Of a stretch of DNA of 64,000 bases, positions 1 through 10,118 are shown in pieces. The notes under the pieces are model-generated. The model saw only the letters and a list, made by a program, of their open reading frames with translations. It made no database searches and was not told the DNA's origin. Positions within the stretch are counted from its first letter, which is position 1, and each line of letters starts with the position of its first letter. This DNA comes from Desulfobacteraceae bacterium. Lineage in GTDB: Bacteria > Desulfobacterota > Desulfobacteria > Desulfobacterales > SURF-7. The stretch spans positions 1 through 64,000 of the forward strand of contig QZKS01000028.1 of assembly GCA_003599865.1 (NCBI GenBank). The letters are read 5' to 3'. The position numbers were made by a program, and so were the translations under genes.

Positions 1-44
1 CATGGAAAAACAAAGAAGGAAAAACGCTTAAAGAGCTTGAATCC

Positions 45-105
45 ATATAACCTCCGCGTCCAAGGGTCGGCGATCGGCATGCCGCTCGTAACGCGGGCGT
101 TGGGC
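45..105 (+). other. attC-like recombination site (candidate)
   Basis: ATATAAC (45-51) ... GTTGGGC (99-105, matches GTTRRRY); internal complementary arms CCGCGT (54-59)/ACGCGG (91-96) and a CGGCATGCCG central hairpin; about 61 bp, just upstream of an ORF. Confidence 0.45.
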
Positions 106-157
106 TTTTTTCTCGCAAGTTGAAAACTGAAATGTTTGGATTTAAATAGGAGGGCAA

Positions 158-1396
158 GTGTTTTCGTCGTATGATGTAATAGTGCAGTGGAAATCTGATT
201 CCATCTCAAAAAAATGGTTACCTACTACCTTGCAGCAGGTAGGATGGTCTGAAGAACAGTTTGAAGCAGTTCTATCTGACAATCCACAACTATTAGGGCT
301 GGAATCGAGGCGTTCAGGGATTAGAGGTCCTTATGCATCTTTTCGTCAGCTTCATCTGAGGACACCACAAGGCCGTCCAGTAATACCAGATATCGTATTC
401 CTTACAGCTAGTGGTCATGTCGTTATTGTAGAAGTTAAACGGCATGGCAACGAAGAATTAAAAGACCGAAGGGTAATTGCACAGGCAATCGATTATGCCG
501 CTTCGTTCTCTGCCCTAAATGAAAACCAAATCATAAGGTTATTTAATCCTGGGCATAGCCCAAACTGTAGTTGGCCTGAACTAATTCAAGAACTTTTTCC
601 CTTAGAGCCTGAATATGACGAATTAGCCTTTGAACTCTTATCTCGCTTTTCTTCGGGCAATTTGAATATTGTAATTGCGTGTGATAAGGCACCGTTCGGC
701 CTGAATGAGCTGGTAAAGGGTGTGGCCAAACAATCCTCCCTTGAATTTGATTTAAATCTTGTAGAAGTAGCACCCTATGTCAAGGAAAACTCTCCACCAA
801 CAGAAATATTTTTTATTCCAAAAACCCGTCTACTTACTGAAATTGTTGCGCGAACGGCCGTTACCGTTAAATACCTTCCAAGCGACACTGAGCCGTCCGT
901 TGAAATTCAAATGACTGACATTGAAGATATTGAAGAGAATATTCGAGCAAATGAAGCTCGACAAACCAGGAGTGGGAAAATTTGGAATGATGAAGAAATA
1001 TTTGAGGCGTTCACAAATGATGAAAATGATGCTGCCAAAGAACTTTTTATGTTTGCAAAACAGAACAGTGCAGAAGGTAGGATTACAAGCACTGGTAAGA
1101 AAATAAAACCTTGTTTTGGCTTTTATGTCAGTGGATCTTCCGGGCGCGGGGCCGAACGTGCCTTACAGATATTTCGATACGATTATGGGTCCATAAATTT
1201 ACATTTTTACCTTAATTTCGCCAGAACGCTCGCATCTGAACAAATATTTCAGGAATTTATCGACCGCTTGAATAATATTTTCGGCAATGAAATTGAAACA
1301 ACCTTAAAAGAACCATCAATTGCGTTGTCAGTCGTTTACGGGAAAATACAGGAATTCAAGGAGTTGATGCTTTGGTTTAAAGGTGCTGTTCGGTAG
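158..1396 (+). CDS. PD-(D/E)XK nuclease-like protein (NucS/DUF91-like N-terminal domain)
   Basis: Motif RPVIPDIVFLTASGHVVIVEVKRHGNEEL (PD...EVK) typical of PD-(D/E)XK nucleases; intact 412-aa ORF. Confidence 0.7.
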   Translation: MFSSYDVIVQWKSDSISKKWLPTTLQQVGWSEEQFEAVLSDNPQLLGLESRRSGIRGPYASFRQLHLRTPQGRPVIPDIVFLTASGHVVIVEVKRHGNEELKDRRVIAQAIDYAASFSALNENQIIRLFNPGHSPNCSWPELIQELFPLEPEYDELAFELLSRFSSGNLNIVIACDKAPFGLNELVKGVAKQSSLEFDLNLVEVAPYVKENSPPTEIFFIPKTRLLTEIVARTAVTVKYLPSDTEPSVEIQMTDIEDIEENIRANEARQTRSGKIWNDEEIFEAFTNDENDAAKELFMFAKQNSAEGRITSTGKKIKPCFGFYVSGSSGRGAERALQIFRYDYGSINLHFYLNFARTLASEQIFQEFIDRLNNIFGNEIETTLKEPSIALSVVYGKIQEFKELMLWFKGAVR

Positions 1397-1417
1397 CAGC
1401 AAAATCTCTATGACCGG

Positions 1418-1573
1418 TGGGGACGTTGTTGACAAATTATACAAAATACAAAAACCAGGCAGTTAAGAAAATTCTCTTCAAAATCATAGTCCGCCCCAAA
1501 AAAAACCGGACACCCGTTTAAACCGATTTTTCCCGAATTCGAAAATCCCTGGATCAAAATGAACACGTCCCCA
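1418..1573. repeat. Inverted-repeat-bounded non-coding segment (MITE/REP-like remnant?)
   Basis: TGGGGACGTTGTT (1418-1430) and inverted ...AACACGTCCCCA (ending 1573); internal GTCCG...CGGAC hairpin. Confidence 0.4.
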
Positions 1574-1596
1574 TTGATGTAAGGAGGTCGGGCTTT

Positions 1597-1827
1597 ATGA
1601 AAGCAAAAGAATTAGATAAAAAATTTGAAGAAGGAAAGAGCGTGTTAGAAAATTGTGACTTATCAAAAGCGAGACGGCCAAACCATGAACAAAAAAGGGT
1701 AAACGTCGATTTCCCACAATGGATGATTCAGTCATTGGATAAAGAGGCCAAGCGCCTTGGTGTCCCTCGTCAATCCATTATTAAAATGTGGCTTGCAGAA
1801 AGATTAAACAAATCCCCCCAAGTGTAA
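1597..1827 (+). CDS. CopG/BrnA-family antitoxin-like protein (orphan)
   Basis: SKARRPNHEQKRVNVDFPQWMIQSLDKEAKRLGVPRQSIIKMWLAERL is typical of the BrnA/CopG ribbon-helix-helix family; RBS aaggagg upstream; no toxin ORF adjacent. Confidence 0.75.
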   Translation: MKAKELDKKFEEGKSVLENCDLSKARRPNHEQKRVNVDFPQWMIQSLDKEAKRLGVPRQSIIKMWLAERLNKSPQV

Positions 1828-1833
1828 ATATTC

Positions 1834-1878
1834 GAACCGGCCAACCGGCAACCGGCAACGGGCAAACCGGCCAACCGC
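1834..1878. repeat. Short degenerate tandem repeat (AACCGGC-type units)
   Basis: aaccggccaaccggcaaccggcaacgggcaaaccggccaaccg. Confidence 0.7.
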
Positions 1879-1887
1879 CCTTCCCCC

Positions 1888-2706
1888 CTACCCTTTCGGC
1901 CCCTTGTAGCATTGCCGGATAATCAGATCCGATGTCCAGCGGGTCAGGGACGGGAAATACCGGTTCAGGATTTCAAAAAGCCGTGTGATTGCTCCGGGGA
2001 TGATCAGGTATTTGTCCTTTTCGATTCCGCGGATAATCTCATCAGCGACCTTTTCAAGACTGAGCACGGGGATGGTCTGCACGATTTTTCGGTTTTCGGC
2101 TGTCCGGTAGGTGTTTAACTGATCCACCATGGGCGAGGTGAATTCCGCGGGGCATACCAGATGGAATCGGATGTTCTGCGGTTTCAGTTCCACCCGGAGG
2201 GATTGGGTCAGCCCGGTGACCGCATGCTTGGAAGAGCAGTATGGGCTGTATCCGAAGGTTCCCATCAGTCCGGCCATGGAACAGATATTGACAATCCGGC
2301 CCTGACCTTTCTTCTGAAAATACGGCAGGACCGCCTTGATCCAGTACAGGGTTCCGAAAAAATTGGTATCCATGACCTTTTGGAATGTTTCAAGCGGGAG
2401 TTTCTCGAAATAATTTTCACTGATGATTCCGGCGGAGTTGATCAGGATATCCGGAATGCCGATGGTTTCGACGATCCGGCGGCCTGTCTGTTCAACCGAA
2501 GAAGGATCGCATACATCGCTTTGAAAGGCTTCAACCCTGACCTTATGGGCGGTGGCTGACGGAATGTTTTTGACGACGGATTGCAGCCTTGCCTGATCCC
2601 GCGCAACCAATGCCAGGTTGGCGCCTTTTGCCGCCAGACGGTATGCCAGCTCTTCGCCAAGACCGGATGAGCCGCCGGTGATGATGATGTTTTTCCCTTC
2701 AAACAT
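1888..2706 (-). CDS. SDR family NAD(P)-dependent oxidoreductase
   Basis: IITGGSSGLGEELA (TGxxxGxG), YSPYCSSKHAV (YxxxK). Confidence 0.9.
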   Translation of the reverse strand: MFEGKNIIITGGSSGLGEELAYRLAAKGANLALVARDQARLQSVVKNIPSATAHKVRVEAFQSDVCDPSSVEQTGRRIVETIGIPDILINSAGIISENYFEKLPLETFQKVMDTNFFGTLYWIKAVLPYFQKKGQGRIVNICSMAGLMGTFGYSPYCSSKHAVTGLTQSLRVELKPQNIRFHLVCPAEFTSPMVDQLNTYRTAENRKIVQTIPVLSLEKVADEIIRGIEKDKYLIIPGAITRLFEILNRYFPSLTRWTSDLIIRQCYKGPKG

Positions 2707-2739
2707 GAGACTGTTCTCCTGTGATCCACCCTCTTTCCA

Positions 2740-3462
2740 CTATGGCGTCAGCATAAAAACCGGCGGGTCCAGATATTTCGGATCTTCCTTTTCCATGGCG
2801 TCGGTGATGTGCCTGTAGGTCCGTATTTTCATTTCCTTCAATGTCTTTCGGGGTTTGTGAAACTGCTTGGCAAACCCGATGGCTTCCTGAAGCGTGCTTT
2901 CCGCACTGTCGCAGGCCTTGACCAGAACGTTGTGTTTTTCCAGCTCGGCTGCCCCGACCCTGCGGCCAGACCATTTCATGTCGATAAACAGATGATAGGG
3001 CATGGCTTTTTTCATCCACTGGATCATGGAGGGGGAAAACTGAATGTTCAGATCCACCTCCGGCAGGCACATATAGCCCCTGTCGGACCGCATGAACCGG
3101 AAATCGCAGGCACCGGCCAGCATGGCGCCGTTGCCAAAGGCATGGCCGGTAATGGCGGCGACGGACGGGAACGGGCACATGATCAGGAAACGGAAGATCT
3201 CGTTCATCTCGTACAGCCATTTGCTGACCGCTTCCATATCCCTGGCCTGAAACCGTTCCATCATCCACATGACATCCACGCCCAGGCACCAGTTTTTGGG
3301 ATCATCGGAGGCCAGCACCAGGGCATGCACATCCGTGTCCTCCATCATTTCATCAAAAGCGGTTTTCATGGCGGTTGAAAAGGCCGGGTTATGGCGGTTT
3401 TCGCCGTTGGTCATTGTCAGGACAGCCACATTTTCCTGTTTTTCCCATTTTACAATCGACAT
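2740..3462 (-). CDS. Enoyl-CoA hydratase/isomerase family protein
   Basis: MSIVKWEKQENVAVLTMTNGENRHNPAFSTAMKTAFDEM..., crotonase fold; track ORF extends further upstream but MSIVKW is the likely start. Confidence 0.85.
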   Translation of the reverse strand: MSIVKWEKQENVAVLTMTNGENRHNPAFSTAMKTAFDEMMEDTDVHALVLASDDPKNWCLGVDVMWMMERFQARDMEAVSKWLYEMNEIFRFLIMCPFPSVAAITGHAFGNGAMLAGACDFRFMRSDRGYMCLPEVDLNIQFSPSMIQWMKKAMPYHLFIDMKWSGRRVGAAELEKHNVLVKACDSAESTLQEAIGFAKQFHKPRKTLKEMKIRTYRHITDAMEKEDPKYLDPPVFMLTP

Positions 3463-3571
3463 ATCTTTTCCTTTCCAGATTTTTATAAAGAGATGGTTGG
3501 CCTGTTTGCCGGTTATCGTGAAAATTTCATTAGCACATATGGAACGGGGAGTAAACAGGGCAGACGCATCT

Positions 3572-5161
3572 TCACTGGTCACTGATTTCCCGGGTTTTGT
3601 GGAAGATGATATCCGGCCACTGTTCCATGCAATAGCCAAGCTGCCAATCACTGGTTGTGAGATACGCAAGGGTTCCTTCCGCATCCAGGGCGATATTGGA
3701 ACGATTTTTCTGCCGGAACTCCAATAGCTTTTTGGAATCATCGCACGTTACCCACCGGGCCACATTATAGTGAACCGATTCATAGACCGCATCCACACCA
3801 TACTCGGTCCGGAGGCGCTCCATGGTGATATCGAACTGCAGAATTCCCACTGCGCCCAGGATATATTCGTTATGGACAACCGGCCGGAAAAATTGCACAA
3901 CCCCTTCTTCGGCAAGCTGTGTCAGCCCTTTTTGAAGATGCTTCATCTTCAGGGGATTTTTCAGAATGACCTTTTTGAAAAATTCCGGGGCAAAGTTCGG
4001 TATCCCGGTAAACTGAAGCGGTTCTTTTTCCGAAAACGTATCCCCGATTTTGATGGTGCCGTGATTGTGAATCCCGATGATATCCCCCGGGTAGGCCTCG
4101 GTTACGTTTTCCCGTTCGTTTGCCATGAATATGGTGGCATTGGCCAGGGTGACTTCCTTGCCGATGCGATGGTGGAAGGCTTTCATGCCTTTGGTGAATT
4201 TTCCGGAACAGATTCGGAAAAAGGCGATCCGGTCCCGGTGGGCAGGGTCCATGTTGGCCTGGATTTTAAAGGTAAAACCGGAAAACGCCTCCTCATACGG
4301 GGAAACCATCCGGGTAACCGTCTGCCGGGGAACCGGGGACGGCGCCATCTCGATAAACGTATCCAGGAGTTCCTGAACACCGAAATTGTTGATGGCGCTT
4401 CCGAAAAATACCGGGGTCTGGTTGCCCTTCAGGTAATGATCCAGATCAAACGGATCGGCAGCCCCCTCGATCAGATCAATGTCTTCACGCAGTTCGTCTG
4501 CCTGACTGCCGAGAACCTCGTCAAGCTTTGTATCCGACAGATCCTTGATCAGGATTCCGTCCGCGCTTCCGGTTACCTTGCCCGGATTAAACAGATGCAG
4601 TTCTTTTTTATACAGGTTATATACACCCTTGAATCGTTTGCCCATTCCAATGGGCCATGAAAGCGGGGTGCATTCAATCTGCAATTTCTCTTCGATATCG
4701 CCCAGAATATCCAGAGGCGCCATCCCCTCGCGATCCAGTTTGTTGATAAAGGTCATGATCGGGGTGTTGCGCATCCGGCATACGGCCATCAGTTTTTCGG
4801 TCTGGGTTTCCACACCCTTGGCACTGTCGATCACCATGAGGGCGCTGTCGACAGCCGTAAGCACACGATAGGTGTCTTCGGAAAAGTCCTGATGCCCGGG
4901 GGTATCCAGCAGGTTGATCTGAAAATCCTTATATTCGAATTTCATCACCGATGTGGTGACGGAAATGCCGCGTTCCCGTTCGATTGCCATCCAGTCACTG
5001 ACAGCGTAGCGTCCTGCTTTCCGGGCTTTTACCGCACCGGCCTGCCGAATCGCACCGCCATATAACAGCAGTTTCTCGGTCAATGTCGTCTTGCCGGCAT
5101 CCGGATGACTGATAATCCCGAAGGTTCTTCTCTTGTCGATCTCTTTTTTATGCGTATTCAT
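3572..5161 (-). CDS. prfC: Peptide chain release factor 3
   Basis: [61 protein letters not shown]; full length. Confidence 0.96.
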   Translation of the reverse strand: MNTHKKEIDKRRTFGIISHPDAGKTTLTEKLLLYGGAIRQAGAVKARKAGRYAVSDWMAIERERGISVTTSVMKFEYKDFQINLLDTPGHQDFSEDTYRVLTAVDSALMVIDSAKGVETQTEKLMAVCRMRNTPIMTFINKLDREGMAPLDILGDIEEKLQIECTPLSWPIGMGKRFKGVYNLYKKELHLFNPGKVTGSADGILIKDLSDTKLDEVLGSQADELREDIDLIEGAADPFDLDHYLKGNQTPVFFGSAINNFGVQELLDTFIEMAPSPVPRQTVTRMVSPYEEAFSGFTFKIQANMDPAHRDRIAFFRICSGKFTKGMKAFHHRIGKEVTLANATIFMANERENVTEAYPGDIIGIHNHGTIKIGDTFSEKEPLQFTGIPNFAPEFFKKVILKNPLKMKHLQKGLTQLAEEGVVQFFRPVVHNEYILGAVGILQFDITMERLRTEYGVDAVYESVHYNVARWVTCDDSKKLLEFRQKNRSNIALDAEGTLAYLTTSDWQLGYCMEQWPDIIFHKTREISDQ

Positions 5162-5411
5162 ATTCCGTTTTTCTTCCGTTTATAGCCTTTCCGATCTTCG
5201 TTGCCATGAGGCTCTCATGGACAAACCCGATACGGAAACGATCCTGCGAATATAACCAATCTGATTTTTCTTGCAAGCGTTAAATGCGGATAGAACAGGA
5301 TCACGGATCAAACCGCAACCCGGCCCGAGAGGGATGAAGCATCACGACAACGTATCCGAAAATACGAGCGCAAAACAGATACATCATGAAGGATGGGATT
5401 TGTTTAGAGGA

Positions 5412-5570
5412 TTACTTGATCTCTCTGTCCGGCAATCCCTTGCGGCGGCGAATCACTTTGACGCCGCTGGATCGTTCCTCTGCCGTATAATGATTATTCT
5501 GCAACTGATCCTCGTTAACACACATCTGACGCAGTCGGGCTTCCAGTTTTTTTCTTTTGCTCTCGTCCAT
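5412..5570 (-). CDS. Small basic protein, 52 aa (not in ORF track)
   Basis: Own translation: MDESKRKKLEARLRQMCVNEDQLQNNHYTAEERSSGVKVIRRRKGLPDREIK; AAGGA-like RBS just upstream. Confidence 0.5.
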   Translation of the reverse strand: MDESKRKKLEARLRQMCVNEDQLQNNHYTAEERSSGVKVIRRRKGLPDREIK

Positions 5571-6138
5571 TATTCCTTTTACCTAGTATTTTGAAATGTT
5601 GCCATGCGCAATCGTTACGCGGGTGAAAATGTATCCGTAGAATGATCCATACGTGGAACTGCTGTGCGCAAATTCATGATTTTCAACGAATCAGAAAGAA
5701 GACTTGTTTCGTAATCGGTGTTCGACCGGGGATGAAATCAGACAAAGATGCAGTCAGCAGCTTTTCTTTCCAAAACAATCTGAAAAAATCATACAAAAAA
5801 ACGGGGCACAATCGCAAAAACAGATGTCAAGTCGAGCAGTAGACCAGATGGAGAATAAACAGCACAGAGCAGGCGAACCCAGATTCTGTTTTGCGACTGA
5901 TACCCGATTTGAGGAAATCTCTATATTAGATTTTCCGGATATGCAAGGAAAAACGAACGGCCTCTGTTTTTTTCCGGATCTTTCCATCCGGCGGTGTCCC
6001 GTTTGCCGGGTTCACATTCCGGCGTCAAGCAAATAGGAATTCATCCATGCCATGATCCGGTCTGCATCCGACATGGTTGACACTTTTCCGGCAGTATGCA
6101 AAAGTCAGCAGGATGCTTTATTCAAGGAGGAAAGCCTG

Positions 6139-7335
6139 ATGGGATTCTTATCGTTGTTTACGGGAAAATCACCGGAACAGATTGAAGAAAAAGCGGACTC
6201 GCTGTTTCATGACGGGGAATACGGGCCGGCGAAAATAGAATATGAAAAAGCCCTTGCCCGGCTTGAGAAACAGCCTGATCCGGACCCGGAAAGCAAGCGC
6301 CGGATGGAAGAAAAAAGAGTTCAATGCAAAGAGCAGCTGGCGTCAAACCATCTTCACCATGCAAAAGAGCTGATCGAGTCGGATTGCCGAAACGATGCTG
6401 CGGAACTGCTGCAGCTTGCCCTGGAACTGACGGCAGATGAGAAACTGACGGCAAGGATACGGGAAGCCCTGAACCGGCTGGCTGATGCAAAACCCCGCAC
6501 CGAAAATGAATATGCCGATCCAACCGAAGAGGACGCTCCCTGGGAAGATGATGAATATTTTACAGCGCTCGTAAACCCCCTTTCCCCGGCGGAACAGGAT
6601 GCTTACCTGGGGTATGGAAAGGAATTCAAAACCGGTTTCATTGCCCTGAATCAGGGGGATTTCAAAACAGCCGTGCAAAATCTCACGGCTGCCCTGAAAA
6701 CGCATTCCTCCCAGAAAACTTTTATTCCCCTGGAGCTTGCCACAGCACACCTGAACCAGGGCGATTACGGCAGGGCCGAATCGTTATTGACCGGATTTTT
6801 AAAAGATTTTCCGGAATCCGTCCGGGCATACCAGCTGCTGTGTGAAATCCTGTGGGAGAACCAAAAATTTCAGGATGCGGAAGCCCTGATCCGGACCTGC
6901 CCGGAAAAACCATCCCAAACCCTTCCCATCCAACTCCTGCTGGGGGAAACCTATTTTCTGTCCGGGGATATGGAAAAAGCCATTGCGTTTTACCAGGATG
7001 TTCTGCAAAAAAGGGAATGGGACAATCTCGTTGCCCAGTCCCTGGCCAGAACGTATGAGGCGGTTGGCCGGAATGCGGAAGCCCGGGATGTATACGGTCA
7101 GATTATCGGAGCCTGTCAGGGGTGCGGACGAAAGATCGATCCCCATGTCAAACAGCGATACGCTGAAACCAGTTTTGAAGCCGGAGACTTCTCCACAAAA
7201 CTTCTGGAGCTGTATTTCAGCCTGACCCAGGAAGATCCGGAAAACCGGTCACACTATTATCGAAAAATCAGCCAAATCTATTCCATGCAGGGCAATGAAA
7301 AGGAAGCCGGGCGGTTTTTGTCTCTGGCAACATAA
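6139..7335 (+). CDS. Tetratricopeptide repeat protein
   Basis: Start MGFLSLFTGKSPEQIEEKADSLFHDGEY preceded by aaggagg (6124-6130); repeated TPR-like helices. Confidence 0.8.
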   Translation: MGFLSLFTGKSPEQIEEKADSLFHDGEYGPAKIEYEKALARLEKQPDPDPESKRRMEEKRVQCKEQLASNHLHHAKELIESDCRNDAAELLQLALELTADEKLTARIREALNRLADAKPRTENEYADPTEEDAPWEDDEYFTALVNPLSPAEQDAYLGYGKEFKTGFIALNQGDFKTAVQNLTAALKTHSSQKTFIPLELATAHLNQGDYGRAESLLTGFLKDFPESVRAYQLLCEILWENQKFQDAEALIRTCPEKPSQTLPIQLLLGETYFLSGDMEKAIAFYQDVLQKREWDNLVAQSLARTYEAVGRNAEARDVYGQIIGACQGCGRKIDPHVKQRYAETSFEAGDFSTKLLELYFSLTQEDPENRSHYYRKISQIYSMQGNEKEAGRFLSLAT

Positions 7336-7341
7336 CATGAT

Positions 7342-8646
7342 TTACCGGTAGGCGCTCAGATCCAGGCTGGTTCCGGAAAGATTACGCTGAAAGGTGATTC
7401 CGGCTGTCCGGTCAATGGACAAAAACAGGGCGTCGTTGTTGAATTCCAGGGTCGTGGTTCCAAGGTTGACCCGTGTGACAGACGCTGAATCCGGACTGAT
7501 TGTCCCGGTAAAGCTGTTCATATCCGCGGTAATGGTTCCATTGACATCATAGGAACCCATGGAGAATGTCACCAGCTGACGGTTATCGTTGTCTTCCATA
7601 TTTTCAAATGCAAACTGGATGGTGATGCCGGTAACCACCAGGGGCTCCTGGGATGACGAGCCAATGGAAACATTCTCCCAATCCTGATCCCATCCATACC
7701 CGTTGCCGTTGTCATAATATCCCATCTTGATGCTGTCCACCGTAGCATAAGTTTCAACCGCAATTCCCAGATTGATGGTCACAGTATTTTCATCCACCAG
7801 ATACTCAAACGTCTCGTCATTGTTCGGAATGGTGATATTGCAGACCGGCATATTCAGATTGTCGATGAGCATTGGGCCGAAATCATTTCCTCCGATTCCG
7901 ATATTTTCCATCCCGATATCTCCCTGCATGGGAAGACTGAGGCCGATTCCGTCCGGCAGGATATCGATTGCAGCCGGATTTCCGGCTTCATAAAAACCCA
8001 CCCTGAATTCACCGTTGGATTCCCAGGTAACCGGATTGGCCGGATCACCGGTGATGGTTTCCGACAGCATCATGCCGGAAAAAGAGAGCGAATCCCCTTG
8101 AGAATTATAGGTATAGCAAATCTGTTCAATGGTTGTCTCCATCCCGAAATCAAACGCCAATCCGCCATTCAATTGGGAACCCGTGTTCAGGAAAAAACCC
8201 GGAATTTTCATACCCTCGATTGAAAGAGAACCGATCTCCTGATCATTGACCAGGATCTGATCCACCGCAAGATCCATTCCCTGCTCCATGGATTCGCGAT
8301 CATCATACTCAAACGCTTCGTTTACAAAAGACAGATAGGTTTTCCCATAATAAGGACTGGCAGGGTCGGTTACGGTTTTGATGTCCATGAGTGTGAGCGA
8401 AGACAAGGTAAAGGCCAGTGAAAACCCGTTCAGGGTGATGGAGTTTTGGGTATCCGGATCTATAAACCGCACCTGTTCGGTCTGATTCCGGATATGCATC
8501 CCCTCCACCAGTATGGTGATGCCGGACTGCCCTTCCACCCTTGCCATATCGTCATCGGAGAGCTGTTCCAGGGCCATGCAGGACGGCCCCCCATACAGGC
8601 AAAGCATTCCTGCGGATAGGACAATGACGATGAGCTCTTTGATCAA
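7342..8646 (-). CDS. Exported DUF6160-like protein
   Basis: Signal peptide followed by LEQLSDDDMARVEGQSGITILVEGMHI, characteristic N-terminal motif. Confidence 0.6.
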   Translation of the reverse strand: MIKELIVIVLSAGMLCLYGGPSCMALEQLSDDDMARVEGQSGITILVEGMHIRNQTEQVRFIDPDTQNSITLNGFSLAFTLSSLTLMDIKTVTDPASPYYGKTYLSFVNEAFEYDDRESMEQGMDLAVDQILVNDQEIGSLSIEGMKIPGFFLNTGSQLNGGLAFDFGMETTIEQICYTYNSQGDSLSFSGMMLSETITGDPANPVTWESNGEFRVGFYEAGNPAAIDILPDGIGLSLPMQGDIGMENIGIGGNDFGPMLIDNLNMPVCNITIPNNDETFEYLVDENTVTINLGIAVETYATVDSIKMGYYDNGNGYGWDQDWENVSIGSSSQEPLVVTGITIQFAFENMEDNDNRQLVTFSMGSYDVNGTITADMNSFTGTISPDSASVTRVNLGTTTLEFNNDALFLSIDRTAGITFQRNLSGTSLDLSAYR

Positions 8647-10118
8647 ATCCGGTTCTCCCTGTTCTTATTCTTTATTCTGATTGGAGCAGGTTGATTCTGC
8701 TTTTGAAAAATTCCGACAATCAGAGAAAAGATGCCGGTGACGGAAAAGATCAATGCCCATGATGTAATCAGCATGCCGGTCTGATCCATCTTCGAAATCA
8801 TGTTTCCGACAAAGCATCCGAGCCCGCTGTCATCTTCCTCGTCATCCGTATGGGCGTATACCGGGCTGTAAAAGGAAGAGTTCGAGGCTTCGTTATAGGA
8901 CTGGATAATATACCGGTAATAGGTATTCTTTTCCAAACCGGTATCGCTGTATGTGGTAATATTGGGGCCGACTGTCGCCACCAGGGTAAAGGTATCCTCG
9001 GCATCCAGTCTTCGCTTGATCTTGAATCCAAGCTCATCAAACGACGTATCCACCCAGGAGAGATCGATCTGGGTTGTCCCGGTCTCTTCCACCGCAAGGT
9101 CTTCCGGTACTTTGGGCGGACGCCCGCCGATAAAATGCCCGAACGCAATCAGTGAAGCATTTTCAACCGGTTTATATTCCGTTACCGAATAGTCTTCCGT
9201 ACTGATGATCGATATGGTCTCGCCGGCGCCCGGCACATATACGAAATTGCCGTTCATGGGTGCGGAAACCCCATATGGATTATCGTTGACCGCGATGGTC
9301 TGTACTACCGTGTTATCGGATGTCTGAATCACGGAAACCGTATCATCCGCGCTATTGGCGACAAAAACATAGGCGCCCTCGCCAACCACCGCAATCCCGG
9401 TGGGATTGTTGCCCACCGGAACGGTTGCCGCAAAGGTATGGTCCTTGATGACCAGATCATCATCGTCATCATTATCAACCGCATGGATCACGGATACGGT
9501 GTTGGAATCGCTGTTGGAAAAATACAGATATTTCCCGTCCGGGGATGCGGCAATGCCGGTCGGACTGATCCCGAGGGAATCCATGGCCGTATAATCATCG
9601 GTCCGGATAATCGAAAGGGAATGATCCAGGGTGTTGGTCACATAGATATAGGCGCCGTCGACACCGGCCTCAACGCCGTAGGGACCGGCGCCGACCGGAA
9701 TGATTGCACTGACCTCATTTTCATCATCGTCAAAAGTGGTGATGACAGACAGGGTATTGTCCGCATAATTGGCCACATATACATAAACATCATCCGGGTC
9801 CACGGCAATTCCCCTGGGGCTGTTTCCAACCCTGACCGTATCGCTTACCGTGTGATCGCTTGTCCTGATGACCGAAACGGTTCCGTCCGCTTCGTTGGCC
9901 ACATAGACATTGTTGCCCTGAGGGCTGACCGCGATGCCGCGGGGTGAATTTCCAACAGGAATGCTTTTGATGATGGCCCGGTCCGAGGTCCGGATCACGG
10001 TTACGGTATTGGCAATGCTGTCGGCGATATAGGCATAAGTCGTTGCCTGAACAATCCGATCGGCGGACAATATTACGCCGAAACAGATAAAAGCCCCTAT
10101 CAGATTCATTTTTTTCAT
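8643..10118 (-). CDS. YVTN-type beta-propeller protein with fibronectin-III-like domain and C-terminal TM anchor
   Basis: Repeats VGNSPRGIAVSPQGNNVYVANEADGTVSVIRTSD; FN3-like PPKVPEDLAVEETGTTQIDLSW; C-terminal TM plus basic tail. Confidence 0.85.
   Translation of the reverse strand: MKKMNLIGAFICFGVILSADRIVQATTYAYIADSIANTVTVIRTSDRAIIKSIPVGNSPRGIAVSPQGNNVYVANEADGTVSVIRTSDHTVSDTVRVGNSPRGIAVDPDDVYVYVANYADNTLSVITTFDDDENEVSAIIPVGAGPYGVEAGVDGAYIYVTNTLDHSLSIIRTDDYTAMDSLGISPTGIAASPDGKYLYFSNSDSNTVSVIHAVDNDDDDDLVIKDHTFAATVPVGNNPTGIAVVGEGAYVFVANSADDTVSVIQTSDNTVVQTIAVNDNPYGVSAPMNGNFVYVPGAGETISIISTEDYSVTEYKPVENASLIAFGHFIGGRPPKVPEDLAVEETGTTQIDLSWVDTSFDELGFKIKRRLDAEDTFTLVATVGPNITTYSDTGLEKNTYYRYIIQSYNEASNSSFYSPVYAHTDDEEDDSGLGCFVGNMISKMDQTGMLITSWALIFSVTGIFSLIVGIFQKQNQPAPIRIKNKNRENRI

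Noticed and set aside
1834-1878. AACCGGC-rich stretch considered as a CRISPR-like array
   Set aside because: Repeat units are 7-8 bp with no spacers; simple degenerate tandem repeat.
3770-4660. 296-aa plus-strand ORF
   Set aside because: Fully antisense to prfC, which is unambiguous; shadow ORF.
5595-6050. Short plus-strand ORFs (66-110 aa) in the gap between the 52-aa ORF and the TPR gene
   Set aside because: Overlapping frames, weak starts and atypical composition; no convincing coding signal, and no RNA family recognised.
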